From NCBI GenBank assembly GCA_003216595.1, contig QCIQ01000010.1:1-52478 (forward strand): a DNA stretch of 52,478 nt, given 5' to 3'. The DNA comes from Prochlorococcus sp. AG-402-M18 (lineage in GTDB: Bacteria; Cyanobacteriota; Cyanobacteriia; PCC-6307; Cyanobiaceae). Below are positions 1 to 10,214 of the stretch, piece by piece (positions within the stretch are counted from its first letter, which is position 1; each line of letters begins with the position of its first letter). Position numbers and translations under genes: made by a program. The notes beneath the pieces are model-generated. The model had not been told where the DNA came from. It made no database searches and saw only the letters and a list, made by a program, of their open reading frames with translations.

Positions 1-514
1 TTACACCAATAATCAGTCAGGTGGTGGCGATTTCCAAAACCAAAGACAAAATGGTCGTAATAATTTCAGAGGTGGCCGAGGTCCTAACAATAGAGAGGGA
101 GGCTTTCGTATTCGCTTAAGTGATAATGAAATGCGAGCAGCCAGATCATTACAAGAAGCCTTTAATCTTCGTTCTACTGTTGCTGTTTTAGGTTTCGCAG
201 TAAGAACCCTTGCCGAAATGCTTGAAGATGGAAGTCTTGAAAATTTAGTCAACGAATATAGGTCTAAAGCGCCCGCCAATGACCAAAGAAGAGGCAGGGG
301 TAACAGGGGAAACTATAACGGTGAAAATAACAACTCACCCAACACAAAGCCCAACCCTTTTGCAAGACCAGAAAAGCCAGTTAAAGAACAAGAGGTGGCT
401 GATACTGATCAGGCAAACAACGTTGCTCAAGATCCTGCAGAAAAAGATAATGATCAAGCAACAGAAGCAAGTTCAAATGAAGATGATTCCACAAATACAA
501 GCGAGCAAGGATAA
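1..514 (+). CDS. Conserved hypothetical protein, Gly/Arg/Asn-rich, 5' end outside window
   Basis: The reading frame is open from base 2 and ends with TAA at 512-514, so the N-terminus lies outside the window. The visible part begins with a Gly/Asn/Arg-rich stretch containing RGG-like elements. A compact segment of about 45 residues follows (from FRIRLSDNEM), predicted mostly helical and loosely like a ribbon-helix-helix fold. The acidic, Asn/Gln-rich tail contains another RGRGNRGN patch. RGG-type segments often bind RNA, but no function can be assigned here. The stop codon directly abuts the trpS start, so the two are probably co-transcribed. I do not recognise a named family. Confidence 0.75.
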   Translation, partial: YTNNQSGGGDFQNQRQNGRNNFRGGRGPNNREGGFRIRLSDNEMRAARSLQEAFNLRSTVAVLGFAVRTLAEMLEDGSLENLVNEYRSKAPANDQRRGRGNRGNYNGENNNSPNTKPNPFARPEKPVKEQEVADTDQANNVAQDPAEKDNDQATEASSNEDDSTNTSEQG

Positions 515-1528
515 GTGAATCAGAAGAGAGTCTTATCTGGTGTTCAACCCACTGGAGATGTTCATATTGGTAATTGGCTTGGAGCAATAAGAAATTGGGT
601 TGAATTACAAGAAAATTATGAAACATTTGTATGCGTTGTTGATCTTCATGCGATAACGACTCCGCATGACCCAAAATCTCTTCATCAAAATTCTTTATCT
701 ACAGCGGCTTTGTATATCGCTTGTGGGATGAATCCTGATAAATGCTCAATATTCATTCAAAGTCAGATAAGCGCCCATAGCGAGCTTTGCTGGATATTAA
801 ATTGCTTAACTCCTTTAAACTGGATGGAGAGAATGATTCAGTTCAAGGAAAAGTCAATTAAACAAGGCGACAATGTATCTATTGGATTATTAGATTATCC
901 AGTCCTTATGGCAGCGGATATTCTTCTCTATGACGCTGATTTGGTTCCTGTCGGAGAGGATCAAAAGCAGCATCTAGAGCTCGCAAGAGATATTGCTTCT
1001 CAAAGAGTTAATTCAAAATTTGGAACAAAAGAGAATCCAATACTAAAAGTCCCAAATCCCTTAATTTTGAAAGAGTGTTCCAAAGTCATGAGCTTGACAG
1101 ACGGAACAAAGAAAATGAGTAAAAGCGACCCAAACGAAAATAGTAGGATTACTTTATTAGACAGTCCAGATATCATTACTAAAAAAATAAAACGTGCAAA
1201 AACCGACTCAGAATTAGGATTAGAATTCGGGAATACTGCAAGACCTGAAGCTGATAATCTTTTAACAATTTATTCTATAATTTCCGGTCTAGGCAGAGAA
1301 AAAGCAGCTGAGTATTGCGCAGAAATGGGATGGGGTAAATTCAAACCAGAATTTACAGAGGCACTGATTAACGTTCTCAAACCTATTCAAGAAAAATATA
1401 AAGAACTAATGAATGATCCAGAAGAGTTAAAAAGAATACTAAACAAAGGAAAACTTACTGCCGAGGAGGTTTCTAAGTTAACATTAAATAGAGTCAAAGA
1501 AGCTCTAGGATTTTATTCAAATTTGTAG
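515..1528 (+). CDS. trpS: Tryptophanyl-tRNA synthetase
   Basis: Class I aminoacyl-tRNA synthetase that charges tRNA-Trp in the cytoplasm. The 337 residues match the usual bacterial length. The HIGH-type signature is H17-I-G-N20 after the GVQPTGD motif, and KMSKS lies at residues 200-204. The start is GTG at 515, immediately after the TAA of the preceding gene; it places the first strand (KRVLSGVQPTG) where the family begins. thrS follows after 6 bp, making a synthetase pair in one transcription unit. Confidence 0.97.
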   Translation: MNQKRVLSGVQPTGDVHIGNWLGAIRNWVELQENYETFVCVVDLHAITTPHDPKSLHQNSLSTAALYIACGMNPDKCSIFIQSQISAHSELCWILNCLTPLNWMERMIQFKEKSIKQGDNVSIGLLDYPVLMAADILLYDADLVPVGEDQKQHLELARDIASQRVNSKFGTKENPILKVPNPLILKECSKVMSLTDGTKKMSKSDPNENSRITLLDSPDIITKKIKRAKTDSELGLEFGNTARPEADNLLTIYSIISGLGREKAAEYCAEMGWGKFKPEFTEALINVLKPIQEKYKELMNDPEELKRILNKGKLTAEEVSKLTLNRVKEALGFYSNL

Positions 1529-1534
1529 AAAATT

Positions 1535-3460
1535 ATGCCCATAATTACATTACCTGATGGAACTGAAAAAAAATATGATTCCGCTGTCACAATTGACCAA
1601 ATAGCATCAGAAATTGGTCCTGGTTTAGCAAAAGCAGCGCTAGCGGGGAGAGTGAATGGGGAATTAATTGATACTTGTATTCCTATAACTCAAAATTCTG
1701 ATATACAGATTATTACATCAAAAGATGATGAAGGACTAGAAATTATTAGACATTCATTCGCTCATCTTCTTGGACATGCTGTAAAGCAATTATACCCCGA
1801 AGCAAAAATGGCAATAGGGCCGGTAATTGAAGATGGTTTTTATTATGATATTTCTTATAAAGATACCTTTACTCCTGATGATCTTCTCAAAATTGAGAAA
1901 AGGATGAAAGAGTTAGTTAACAGAGATTATAATGTAGGTGTTGAAATAGTTAGTCCAAAGAAAGCAACGGAAGTTTTTACTGATAGAGGTGAAATTTTCA
2001 AGCTAGATATAGTTAAAAATATCCCTGCAAATGAAATCATAAAGTTATATAAACATCAAGAATATATTGATATGTGCAGAGGTCCTCATGTGCCAAATAC
2101 AAGGCATCTAAGAGTATTTAAGCTAATGAAAGTATCCGGGGCTTATTGGCGCGGAGACTCTAACAATGAAATGCTACAAAGAATATATGGAACAGCTTGG
2201 AAAAGCTCTAAAGAATTAAAAGAATATATCTCTAGAATTGAAGAAGCTGAGAAAAGAGATCATAGAAAATTAGGGAAAAAGTATTCACTTTTTCACTCAC
2301 AAGAAGAAGCACCCGGTATGGTTTTTTGGCACCCTAAAGGGTGGACTATTTATAGAATTTTAGAAGATTTTATTCGGGAAACGATTACAAAATATGATTA
2401 TCAAGAAGTTAAATCTCCGCAAGTAGTAGATAGAAGTCTTTGGGAGAAATCAGGCCATTGGGATAAATTTAAAGAAGATATGTTTACAACAACTTCAGAG
2501 AACAGGGAATATGCAATAAAACCTATGAATTGTCCATGCCACATACAAATATTCAATCAAGGTTTAAAAAGCTATCGAGATCTTCCTATTAGACTTTCTG
2601 AATTTGGTTCTTGTCATCGCAATGAGCCTTCTGGTGCACTGCATGGCTTAATGAGGGTAAGAAATTTTGTTCAAGATGATGCACACATATTTTGTACCGA
2701 TGAACAAATCCAAGAAGAAGTCCAAAATTTTATTGATTTGGTATTTGAGGTTTATAAAACCTTTGGCTTTGATTCAATTCTTATTAAGCTCTCAACAAGA
2801 CCAGAGAAAAGGGTTGGGAGTGATGATATCTGGGACAAATCAGAAAAAGCCTTATCTGAGGCACTTGATTCAAAAGGATTAGACTGGTCGCTACTCCCTG
2901 GAGAAGGCGCCTTCTATGGTCCAAAAATTGAATTCTCCTTAAAAGATTGTCTCAACAGAGTATGGCAGTGCGGAACAATTCAAGTAGATTTCTCCATGCC
3001 TCAAAGGCTCAATGCAAGTTATATCGATATTACAGGAAGGAAACAAACACCTGTAATGCTTCACAGAGCTATTTTAGGTTCATTTGAGAGATTTATTGGG
3101 ATATTAATTGAGAATTATTCAGGAAATTTTCCTACATGGTTATCACCTGTTCAAATAATGATTATGGGCATAACTGATAGAAATAATGAAGCATGTTTTA
3201 GTGCTAAAAACAAATTAGTTGACTTTGGCTTCAGAACTGAAATTGATATTAGAAATGAAAAAGTTGGTTTTAAAATACGAGAACATACTATGCAAAGAAT
3301 ACCTTTCTTGATAATTATTGGAGATAAGGAAGAAGAGAATAATGAAATCTCAGTAAGGACAAGAGAAGGGAAAGATCTTGGAAATATGAGTATAGACAAG
3401 TTTAAATTAATAATTGACGAATCAATTAGCAAAAAAGGTATACAAGTTAATCAATCCTAA
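1535..3460 (+). CDS. thrS: Threonyl-tRNA synthetase
   Basis: Class II synthetase that charges tRNA-Thr and edits mischarged Ser-tRNA. The full-length 641-residue protein has an N-terminal TGS domain (about 1-60), the editing domain with the HxxxH pair H73/H77 and a CRGPHV motif, the catalytic core with the zinc cysteine in MNCPCH, and a C-terminal anticodon-binding domain. It starts at ATG 1535, six bases after trpS, and is followed by glk after 23 bp. No frameshift or missing motif was seen. Confidence 0.97.
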   Translation: MPIITLPDGTEKKYDSAVTIDQIASEIGPGLAKAALAGRVNGELIDTCIPITQNSDIQIITSKDDEGLEIIRHSFAHLLGHAVKQLYPEAKMAIGPVIEDGFYYDISYKDTFTPDDLLKIEKRMKELVNRDYNVGVEIVSPKKATEVFTDRGEIFKLDIVKNIPANEIIKLYKHQEYIDMCRGPHVPNTRHLRVFKLMKVSGAYWRGDSNNEMLQRIYGTAWKSSKELKEYISRIEEAEKRDHRKLGKKYSLFHSQEEAPGMVFWHPKGWTIYRILEDFIRETITKYDYQEVKSPQVVDRSLWEKSGHWDKFKEDMFTTTSENREYAIKPMNCPCHIQIFNQGLKSYRDLPIRLSEFGSCHRNEPSGALHGLMRVRNFVQDDAHIFCTDEQIQEEVQNFIDLVFEVYKTFGFDSILIKLSTRPEKRVGSDDIWDKSEKALSEALDSKGLDWSLLPGEGAFYGPKIEFSLKDCLNRVWQCGTIQVDFSMPQRLNASYIDITGRKQTPVMLHRAILGSFERFIGILIENYSGNFPTWLSPVQIMIMGITDRNNEACFSAKNKLVDFGFRTEIDIRNEKVGFKIREHTMQRIPFLIIIGDKEEENNEISVRTREGKDLGNMSIDKFKLIIDESISKKGIQVNQS

Positions 3461-3483
3461 ATCAAAAACAATTTTAATAACTA

Positions 3484-4527
3484 ATGAATTTACTTGCTGG
3501 AGACCTTGGAGGTACTAAGACAATATTAGCTATTTATTCAAACGAAAACTATCCAAAAAAATTATTTCATAAGTACTATATTTCCTCAGAATGGAAATCT
3601 TTTTACTCAATATTTGAAGATTTTATTATACATTTACCAGACCATATATCACTCCCTGAATATGGTTGTATTGGCGTAGCAGGACAATTAAGCAACCATA
3701 AAGTTAAGATTACAAATCTAGGATGGAATATAGAAACAGAAGAATTATCTCAGCTTTCAAAAATAAATAATATTGAATTAATAAATGACTTCTCAGTTTT
3801 AATATATGGAATACCATTTTTCAAGAAATCCCAATATGAAGTAATCCAAGGAACATTAAATTCGGAGTACAAAACTAATCAAAAATTAGTTGCCATTATC
3901 GGAGCTGGTACTGGCTTAGGAATGTCCAGAGGATTAATTACACCTGAAAGCATATTTATATTTCCAAGTGAAGGTGGTCATAGGGAATTTTCCCCAAGAA
4001 CAGAAAAAGAATGGGAATTAGTCAAATGGTTAAAAAAGAAGTTAAATATTCAAAGAGTATCCATTGAAAGAATAATTAGTGGAACTGGCCTTGGATTAAT
4101 TGCTAGATGGAAATTGGATGATCCAATAAATGAAAACCATCCACTTCAGAGAACTTTAAAAAAAATGGATAGTGACAAATCAGACTTCACAGATTTACCC
4201 GCACTTGTTTGGGCAAAAGCAAATAACGGAGACAAACTAATGTCTGAAGCATGGCATTTATGGCTAAATGCTTATGGATCTGCAGCTGGAGATCTTGCTT
4301 TACAAGAACTTTGCTCTTCAGGGTTATGGATTTCAGGCGGCACCGCAGCAAAAAACCTCGATGGAATAAACTCTTCTAACTTCCTTAATGCATTTAGTAA
4401 TAAGGGTCGCTTTCAATCTTATTTAAAGGAAATCCCATTGATTGTTCTTAAAGATCCAGAAGCGACATTATTCAGTTCAGCTTGCAGAGCACGCTTAAGT
4501 GCCGAATCAAATGGGAGACTTAGCTAA
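3484..4527 (+). CDS. glk: Glucokinase
   Basis: ATP-dependent phosphorylation of glucose to glucose 6-phosphate. The 347-residue ROK/hexokinase-fold protein shows the phosphate-binding start motif (GDLGGTKT, residues 6-13), the GVAGQL strand, a catalytic-type INDF segment, the GAGTGLG loop and a SEGGHREF glucose-binding motif. It is typical of the group of glucokinases closest to the proteobacterial Glk. It lies between thrS and thrB with short gaps (23 and 11 bp), probably in one long transcript. It would feed glucose from glycogen or uptake into the pentose phosphate pathway. Confidence 0.93.
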   Translation: MNLLAGDLGGTKTILAIYSNENYPKKLFHKYYISSEWKSFYSIFEDFIIHLPDHISLPEYGCIGVAGQLSNHKVKITNLGWNIETEELSQLSKINNIELINDFSVLIYGIPFFKKSQYEVIQGTLNSEYKTNQKLVAIIGAGTGLGMSRGLITPESIFIFPSEGGHREFSPRTEKEWELVKWLKKKLNIQRVSIERIISGTGLGLIARWKLDDPINENHPLQRTLKKMDSDKSDFTDLPALVWAKANNGDKLMSEAWHLWLNAYGSAAGDLALQELCSSGLWISGGTAAKNLDGINSSNFLNAFSNKGRFQSYLKEIPLIVLKDPEATLFSSACRARLSAESNGRLS

Positions 4528-4538
4528 AGGATAAAAAC

Positions 4539-5486
4539 ATGGGGCCGCCAAAAATAGGACAAACAGTCGTAGTAGAAGTTCCTTCTACTACAGCCAATAT
4601 TGGTCCAGGGTTTGATTGCCTTGGAGCCGCACTGGATCTTTCCAATCAGTTCACTATTAAAAGAATTGAGGGTAATGCTGAAAGGTTTGAATTAATAATG
4701 GAAAGTACTGAAGGCAATCATTTAAGAGGCGGCCCTGAAAACCTTTTCTATCGAGCTGCTCAGAGAGTTTGGAGAACTGCGGGTGTAGAGCCTTTCGCTC
4801 TTGAGGCAAGAGTAAAATTAGCTGTGCCTCCTGCAAGAGGACTTGGAAGCAGTGCTACAGCAATAGTGGCAGGATTAGTTGGAGCAAATGCACTTGCTGG
4901 ATATCCGTTGCCTAAGGAAAAATTATTGGAGCTAGCAATAGATATAGAAGGTCATCCAGACAATGTTGTTCCATCATTAATAGGAGGTCTTTGTGTAACG
5001 GCTAAAACTGCAAACGACAGATGGCGCGTCGTCCGCTGTGACTGGGATCAATCAATAAAAGCAGTAGTTGCAATACCATCTATTCGCCTTAGCACCAGCG
5101 AAGCAAGGCGTGTCATGCCAGAGAACATTCCAGTAAATGATGCAGTAATCAATTTAGGTGCTCTCACGCTTCTACTCCAAGGGCTAAGGACTGGAAATGA
5201 GGATCTAATTGCAGATGGAATGCATGACAAGCTTCATGAACCCTATAGATGGGGATTGATCAAAGGTGGCTTAGAGGTAAGAGAAGCAGCAAAGGCTGCC
5301 GGAGCTTTAGGATGTGCAATTAGTGGAGCAGGACCAAGCATTCTTGCCTTGTGCAAAGCGACTAAAGGCCGAGAAGTCAGTGTCGCAATGGTCAAAGCCT
5401 GGGAAGCTGCTGGTGTAGCAAGTCGTGCTCCTTTAATGAGCCTCCAACTCAGAGGAAGCGAATGTATTTCAAACACCTTTGGGTAG
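4539..5486 (+). CDS. thrB: Homoserine kinase
   Basis: GHMP-family kinase that converts homoserine to O-phosphohomoserine in threonine synthesis. The 315 residues are the usual length. The N-terminal VPSTTANIGPGFD motif is followed by the ATP-binding PPARGLGSSATA loop around residue 95 and a C-terminal AISGAGPSILAL glycine motif. It starts 11 bp after glk and ends 36 bp before ndhD. The sequence is slightly less AT-rich than its neighbours but still ordinary for the window. Confidence 0.97.
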   Translation: MGPPKIGQTVVVEVPSTTANIGPGFDCLGAALDLSNQFTIKRIEGNAERFELIMESTEGNHLRGGPENLFYRAAQRVWRTAGVEPFALEARVKLAVPPARGLGSSATAIVAGLVGANALAGYPLPKEKLLELAIDIEGHPDNVVPSLIGGLCVTAKTANDRWRVVRCDWDQSIKAVVAIPSIRLSTSEARRVMPENIPVNDAVINLGALTLLLQGLRTGNEDLIADGMHDKLHEPYRWGLIKGGLEVREAAKAAGALGCAISGAGPSILALCKATKGREVSVAMVKAWEAAGVASRAPLMSLQLRGSECISNTFG

Positions 5487-5522
5487 TTCTACTCATGAAA
5501 ACGAACAAAAACTGATAGCTTT

Positions 5523-7097
5523 ATGGCTGACTTGCCCCAAATTATGGATGCCAATATGCCTATGAGTATTGATTCTCAGACAGTATTTCCATGGCTTTCA
5601 CTCATTGTTCTCCTCCCTATGGTTGGAGCATTGATAATGCCTTTCCTCCCAACCCAAGAAAGTAAAAACTCTAATCTGCCAAGAAATATAGCCCTAGTTA
5701 TTTTATTAGCCGATTTTTTAATAATTGTATTGGCTTTTGCCAATTTGTTTAATCCAAGTAGCGAAAGTCTGCAGTTGGTTGAAAGACTTAATTGGCTTCC
5801 TTCCATAGGACTCGAATGGTCATTAGGTGTAGATGGTATTTCTGCACCGCTAGTAGTTCTAAGCGGGCTAATAACTTTTTTGTCAGCAGCAGCAAGTTGG
5901 AAAGTAAAACAAAAAACAAGGCTTTACTTTGCTTTATTACTGATTCAAGCTTCAGCCCAAGCTTTAGTTTTCCTATCACAAGATTTCTTACTATTCTTTT
6001 TGGCTTGGGAGCTTGAGCTTGTTCCTGTCTATCTATTGATTGCTATTTGGGGGGGGAAAAGAAAACTATATGCAGCAACAAAATTCATCCTTTATACAGC
6101 TCTAGCTTCCCTTTTAATATTAATTAGTGGGCTTGCTTTAGCTCTTTCTGGAGATCAATTTACCTTTAATTTAAGTGAAATCGCAGCCAAATCTTTTACT
6201 GGTAATTTTGGGATATTTTGTTATTTAGGTTTTTTAATTGGTTTTGGAGTAAAGCTTCCTATCTTTCCACTTCATACTTGGCTTCCAGATGCTCATGGGG
6301 AGGCAAATGCACCGGTTTCTATGCTATTAGCTGGTGTTTTATTAAAAATGGGAGGTTACGCTCTAATAAGATTTAACGTCCAAATTTTACCGGATACCCA
6401 TTTAATACTCGCCCCAGCTTTAATCATCATAGGAATAGTAAATATTATTTATGGAGCTCTAAATGCTTTTGCTCAAGATAATGTAAAAAGGCGCATAGCC
6501 TGCAGTTCTGTAAGTCATATGGGTTTTGTTCTTGTTGGAATTGGTGCAGTTAATGCACTTGGAATTAGTGGGGCGATGCTCCAAATGATTAGCCATGGAC
6601 TGATTGCTGCCGCAATGTTTTTTGTTACTGGAAGTTTTTATGAAAGAACCAATACTCTTTCAATACCGAACATGGGTGGTCTTGCAAAAGCTTTGCCAAT
6701 TACTTTTGCATTCTTCTTGGCCAGTTCCTTAGCTTCACTTGCCTTACCAGGGATGAGTGGATTTATAAGTGAAATTACGGTTTTTCTTGGCATAACAAGT
6801 CAAGAAGGATTCACTTCGTTATTTAGAGCAATAACCATCCTTTTAGCTGCTATTGGACTTGTCTTAACTCCTATCTACCTTCTTTCAATGTGTAGAAGAG
6901 TATTCTTTGGCCCTAGGATACCTGCTTTATCGATAGTAAAAGAAATGGATGCGAGAGAGCTTTCTATAGGTTTAAGCCTCTTAGTTCCTACATTAGTAAT
7001 AGGTTTCTGGCCAAGGATAGCTATTGATTTATATGAGGTATCAACAAATGCTCTCGCACAATCATTAATTACCAATAACCTTGTACCAATTAGTTAG
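5523..7097 (+). CDS. ndhD: NAD(P)H-quinone oxidoreductase chain 4 (NdhD)
   Basis: Membrane antiporter-like subunit of the photosynthetic NDH-1 complex, used in respiration and cyclic electron flow. The 524-residue protein has about 14 hydrophobic helices and the proton-channel motifs typical of NuoM/NdhD ([15 protein letters not shown] with the conserved glutamate, and [15 protein letters not shown]). The length is normal. An eight-base G run at 6049-6056 encodes W-G-G and is in frame. It follows thrB by 36 bp. Whether it belongs to the NdhD1 or NdhD2 type needs a tree; the thrB linkage is common in marine picocyanobacteria. Confidence 0.95.
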   Translation: MADLPQIMDANMPMSIDSQTVFPWLSLIVLLPMVGALIMPFLPTQESKNSNLPRNIALVILLADFLIIVLAFANLFNPSSESLQLVERLNWLPSIGLEWSLGVDGISAPLVVLSGLITFLSAAASWKVKQKTRLYFALLLIQASAQALVFLSQDFLLFFLAWELELVPVYLLIAIWGGKRKLYAATKFILYTALASLLILISGLALALSGDQFTFNLSEIAAKSFTGNFGIFCYLGFLIGFGVKLPIFPLHTWLPDAHGEANAPVSMLLAGVLLKMGGYALIRFNVQILPDTHLILAPALIIIGIVNIIYGALNAFAQDNVKRRIACSSVSHMGFVLVGIGAVNALGISGAMLQMISHGLIAAAMFFVTGSFYERTNTLSIPNMGGLAKALPITFAFFLASSLASLALPGMSGFISEITVFLGITSQEGFTSLFRAITILLAAIGLVLTPIYLLSMCRRVFFGPRIPALSIVKEMDARELSIGLSLLVPTLVIGFWPRIAIDLYEVSTNALAQSLITNNLVPIS

Positions 7098-7113
7098 TTT
7101 TTGAACCCAAAAA

Positions 7114-9225
7114 ATGACTTCAATTAAGCCAACAGCACTATTAAAAGGTGAAGGCCTTCCTGATTACAATAAAATCACACCTAATGAGATTACTGAAAAT
7201 ATACCCAAATTGATAATAGAACTAAATAAAGAATTAAAAAAACTAGAAGAACAACTCGAAAAACAATTACAAACCCCAAGCTCTCTAAGTTGGGAAGATG
7301 TAATGCCTCAGCTTTATGATATAGGTGAAAAGCTTAGGTGGAGCTGGGGAGTTGTAAGTCATCTGAATGCTGTATGCAATTCCACTGAACTACGTGAGGT
7401 TCACTCAAATCATCAACCTACAATAGTTAGATTTAGTAATCAGCTTGCTCAAAACGAAGTCATTTTCAAGGCGCTCTCAAATTTGAAAGAGCATGGGAAT
7501 ACAAAGGATGAAACACAAATCAGAATAATTGAGACAGAACTAATAACGATGAAAAATAAAGGGATTGGTCTAGAAGCTAATGAACAAGCACTATTTAACT
7601 CTCGCAGTGAGCGGTTAGCTGAATTATCAACTACTTTTAGTAATAATGTATTAGATGCGACTAAGAATTGGAGTCTTTTATTAAAAAACAAGTCAGAAGT
7701 CGAGGGTCTTCCTGAAAGAGCACTTGAAACATTGGCTCTTGCGGCAAAGGAGTCTGGTGACAAAGATGAAGATGGCAATGACCCATCAGCATCAAATGGT
7801 CCATGGAGAGTTGGCTTAGATATGCCTAGGTATATTCCTTTTCAAACTTATGCAAAAGATAGACGTCTCAGAGAAAAAGTTTATAGAGCCTTTGTAAGTA
7901 GAGCTAGCGATGGAAAGATTAGTAACAAAAAAATAATTGAAGAAATTTTAGATCTCAGAAACAAACAGGCAAAACTATTGGGATATAAAAACTGGTGTGA
8001 AATAAGTTTAGCCACAAAGATGGCGGACAATGAAAATGCTGTTGAGATGTTACTCGAAGAATTACGATTGGCCGCAATGCCCCATGCTGAAAAAGAAGTT
8101 ATACATCTTCGTGAGTGTGCTAAAAGAAATGGAGAGAACGAAGATTTTGAACTATCTCCATGGGATGTAAGTTTTTGGGCTGAAGTTCTACGCAAAGAGA
8201 AATACGATCTTGACCAAGAGAAACTCAGGCCATGGTTTCCTTTAGATCAAGTTCTTAATGGTCTATTCAATTTGTGCAAAAGACTTTTTGAAATTGATAT
8301 TGAAGAAGCAAGTGATACAGCTCCTTTATGGCATAAAGATGTTCGTTTCTTCAATGTTAAAAATTTAGATGGCCAAAAAATTGCATCTTTCTATCTAGAT
8401 CCCTTCAGTCGTCCAGCCACAAAAAGGGGAGGTGCCTGGATGGATGAATGTTTGTGCCGAAACCAAAAAGCGAAAGATGATATTGTTCTCCCAGTAGCCT
8501 ATTTAGTCTGTAATCAAACGCCTCCAATTGCGGACAAACCCAGCCTGATGAGTTTTGAAGAAGTAGAAACTCTCTTCCATGAATTTGGTCATGGACTACA
8601 ACATATGCTGACAACTGTAAATTACCCTCAAGCTGCAGGTATTAATAACGTTGAATGGGATGCTGTCGAATTAGCAAGCCAATTCATGGAAAATTGGTGC
8701 TTAGAGGATCAAACAATCTCTGAAATAGCAATACATTGGAAGACAAAAGAGAAATTACCAGAGTCAGAAATCAATAAATTGAGGCTAAGCAGAACATTTA
8801 ATTCTGGTCTTGCGACTTTAAGGCAAATACATTTTGCTCTTACTGATCTAAAACTCCATAGTCAATGGGATAAAGATTTAGAAATTTCCCCAGATGGGTT
8901 ACGACGAGAAATCGCAAAAAATACAACTGTGATGGATCCCATTCCAGAAGATCAATTTCTCTGTGCCTTCAGTCATATTTTTGCTGGTGGCTATGCAGCT
9001 GGATACTACTCTTATAAATGGGCTGAGGTACTCAGTGCCGATGCCTTTGCAGCATTTGAAGAAGCAGGACTTGCTAATCAAGATGAAGTCCGAAAGATTG
9101 GTCGAAAATATCGGGATTCAATTCTTAGTCTTGGTGGTAGTCGTTCACCCAATAAGGTTTTCAAACAATTTAGAGGAAGACTTCCCTCTACTGAAGCTTT
9201 AATAAGACATAGTGGTCTTAGTTAG
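7114..9225 (+). CDS. Oligopeptidase, M3 family (PrlC/OpdA type)
   Basis: Zinc metallopeptidase predicted to degrade short cytosolic peptides, including cleaved signal peptides. The 703 residues carry HEFGH (H489, E490, H493), and a downstream glutamate in EWDAVELASQFMENW is the likely third zinc ligand, as in the thimet oligopeptidase family. It starts 16 bp after ndhD. The 3' end overlaps the convergent hydrolase gene by 4 bp. There is no signal peptide, which fits a cytoplasmic enzyme. It is close to E. coli oligopeptidase A in length and motif order. Confidence 0.93.
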   Translation: MTSIKPTALLKGEGLPDYNKITPNEITENIPKLIIELNKELKKLEEQLEKQLQTPSSLSWEDVMPQLYDIGEKLRWSWGVVSHLNAVCNSTELREVHSNHQPTIVRFSNQLAQNEVIFKALSNLKEHGNTKDETQIRIIETELITMKNKGIGLEANEQALFNSRSERLAELSTTFSNNVLDATKNWSLLLKNKSEVEGLPERALETLALAAKESGDKDEDGNDPSASNGPWRVGLDMPRYIPFQTYAKDRRLREKVYRAFVSRASDGKISNKKIIEEILDLRNKQAKLLGYKNWCEISLATKMADNENAVEMLLEELRLAAMPHAEKEVIHLRECAKRNGENEDFELSPWDVSFWAEVLRKEKYDLDQEKLRPWFPLDQVLNGLFNLCKRLFEIDIEEASDTAPLWHKDVRFFNVKNLDGQKIASFYLDPFSRPATKRGGAWMDECLCRNQKAKDDIVLPVAYLVCNQTPPIADKPSLMSFEEVETLFHEFGHGLQHMLTTVNYPQAAGINNVEWDAVELASQFMENWCLEDQTISEIAIHWKTKEKLPESEINKLRLSRTFNSGLATLRQIHFALTDLKLHSQWDKDLEISPDGLRREIAKNTTVMDPIPEDQFLCAFSHIFAGGYAAGYYSYKWAEVLSADAFAAFEEAGLANQDEVRKIGRKYRDSILSLGGSRSPNKVFKQFRGRLPSTEALIRHSGLS

Positions 9226-9824
9226 CTATTATTAAAAATCTTTTTGGCTAAAACATCTAAAGCACTAGAATTTGTTATCAACTCTTTATGTGTCAATACA
9301 GGTAAGCGATAAGAATCACCAATAGAAAGTTTTGCTTGCCAGCCTGGGAACGACATCAAGTCCCATGTTGTAAAAAAGCTAGTACATTCAACCTTTTCTA
9401 AGGAAGTTAAGTCATTATTTAATTGAGATAATAGACTACTTCCTCTTTTCATCTCTGCAATACCTGGCATAAAAAATGAAGGGATCATTTGAGCTGTGTA
9501 AGTACCAAAATGAGGAGTACCGATACTAAAAAAACGTTTAGTTCTTAAAAAACCATCATGATTTTGCAACCAACACCTACTAATTAACCCACCCATTGAG
9601 AAACCAACAATATCAATTTCGATTTCAGGACCCACTAATTCCTCAATTTTAGAATCAAGATCTCGAGCTAAATGCCTTAGAGATGTTTTCCCATATTTGT
9701 GTGGCAAATGTGGTCTGAACAATTCAAAATCATCTTTTTTTATTTTTTTAATTAATTTTTCAAATAATTTAGGATTGTTCCACAATCCATGAACAAGAAA
9801 AATTGGTCTTTTATTTGTATTCAA
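9222..9824 (-). CDS. Alpha/beta-hydrolase, lipase-like
   Basis: A 200-residue protein with the alpha/beta-hydrolase layout: an oxyanion VHGLW loop at residues 11-15, the nucleophile elbow GFSMGG with Ser76, and a late His in LTHKEL as a plausible catalytic residue. It resembles small triacylglycerol-lipase/PGAP1-like proteins, so an esterase or lipase activity on an unknown substrate is the inference. No clear signal peptide. It is the last gene of a minus-strand run (proA, folB, hydrolase): folB ends at 9825, so its stop directly abuts this start. Confidence 0.82.
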   Translation of the reverse strand: MNTNKRPIFLVHGLWNNPKLFEKLIKKIKKDDFELFRPHLPHKYGKTSLRHLARDLDSKIEELVGPEIEIDIVGFSMGGLISRCWLQNHDGFLRTKRFFSIGTPHFGTYTAQMIPSFFMPGIAEMKRGSSLLSQLNNDLTSLEKVECTSFFTTWDLMSFPGWQAKLSIGDSYRLPVLTHKELITNSSALDVLAKKIFNNS

Positions 9825-10214
9825 TTAATTAAGAGGAAATAAGAAATTCCTTTTTTTATCGATCAGAACACTTCCAGTAAATCCATGTATTGGTGGAGAA
9901 CATTTTTTCAGCAGAATATGAATTGGAACTGGACCATATAGAGACTCAAGAAGATTAAGAATTTGATCACTAAAATATTCAATCGTTAAGCACTTAATTT
10001 CAAATGAAAGTTTTTGAACTGCTTTAATTACTTCGCTATAGTCTATTGATTTATCTAATTGATCAAGCTTGGATGCCTCATCCAAATCCAACCAGAAACT
10101 AATATCAAGAAGAAAGCTTTGACCATTTATTAGCTCACTTTCTAAAACCCCTACATGGGCCCATAAATTTATATCTTTTATATGAATTGCGCTTAAATTA
10201 TGAAATCGACTCAT
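9825..10214 (-). CDS. folB: Dihydroneopterin aldolase (FolB)
   Basis: Converts dihydroneopterin to 6-hydroxymethyl-dihydropterin in folate synthesis. The 129 residues show the family pattern: an N-terminal [14 protein letters not shown] strand with the conserved Gly-Val, a catalytic-region glutamate following, a DYSEVIKAV helix and an IHILLKK strand near the C-terminus. The 3' part diverges from well-studied FolB proteins, but length and motif order fit. It overlaps the end of proA by 4 bp, indicating translational coupling. Confidence 0.88.
   Translation of the reverse strand: MSRFHNLSAIHIKDINLWAHVGVLESELINGQSFLLDISFWLDLDEASKLDQLDKSIDYSEVIKAVQKLSFEIKCLTIEYFSDQILNLLESLYGPVPIHILLKKCSPPIHGFTGSVLIDKKRNFLFPLN

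Noticed and set aside
6049-6056. Run of eight G in ndhD as a possible frameshift
   Set aside because: The reading frame continues normally into the conserved membrane helices, so the sequence as given is intact.
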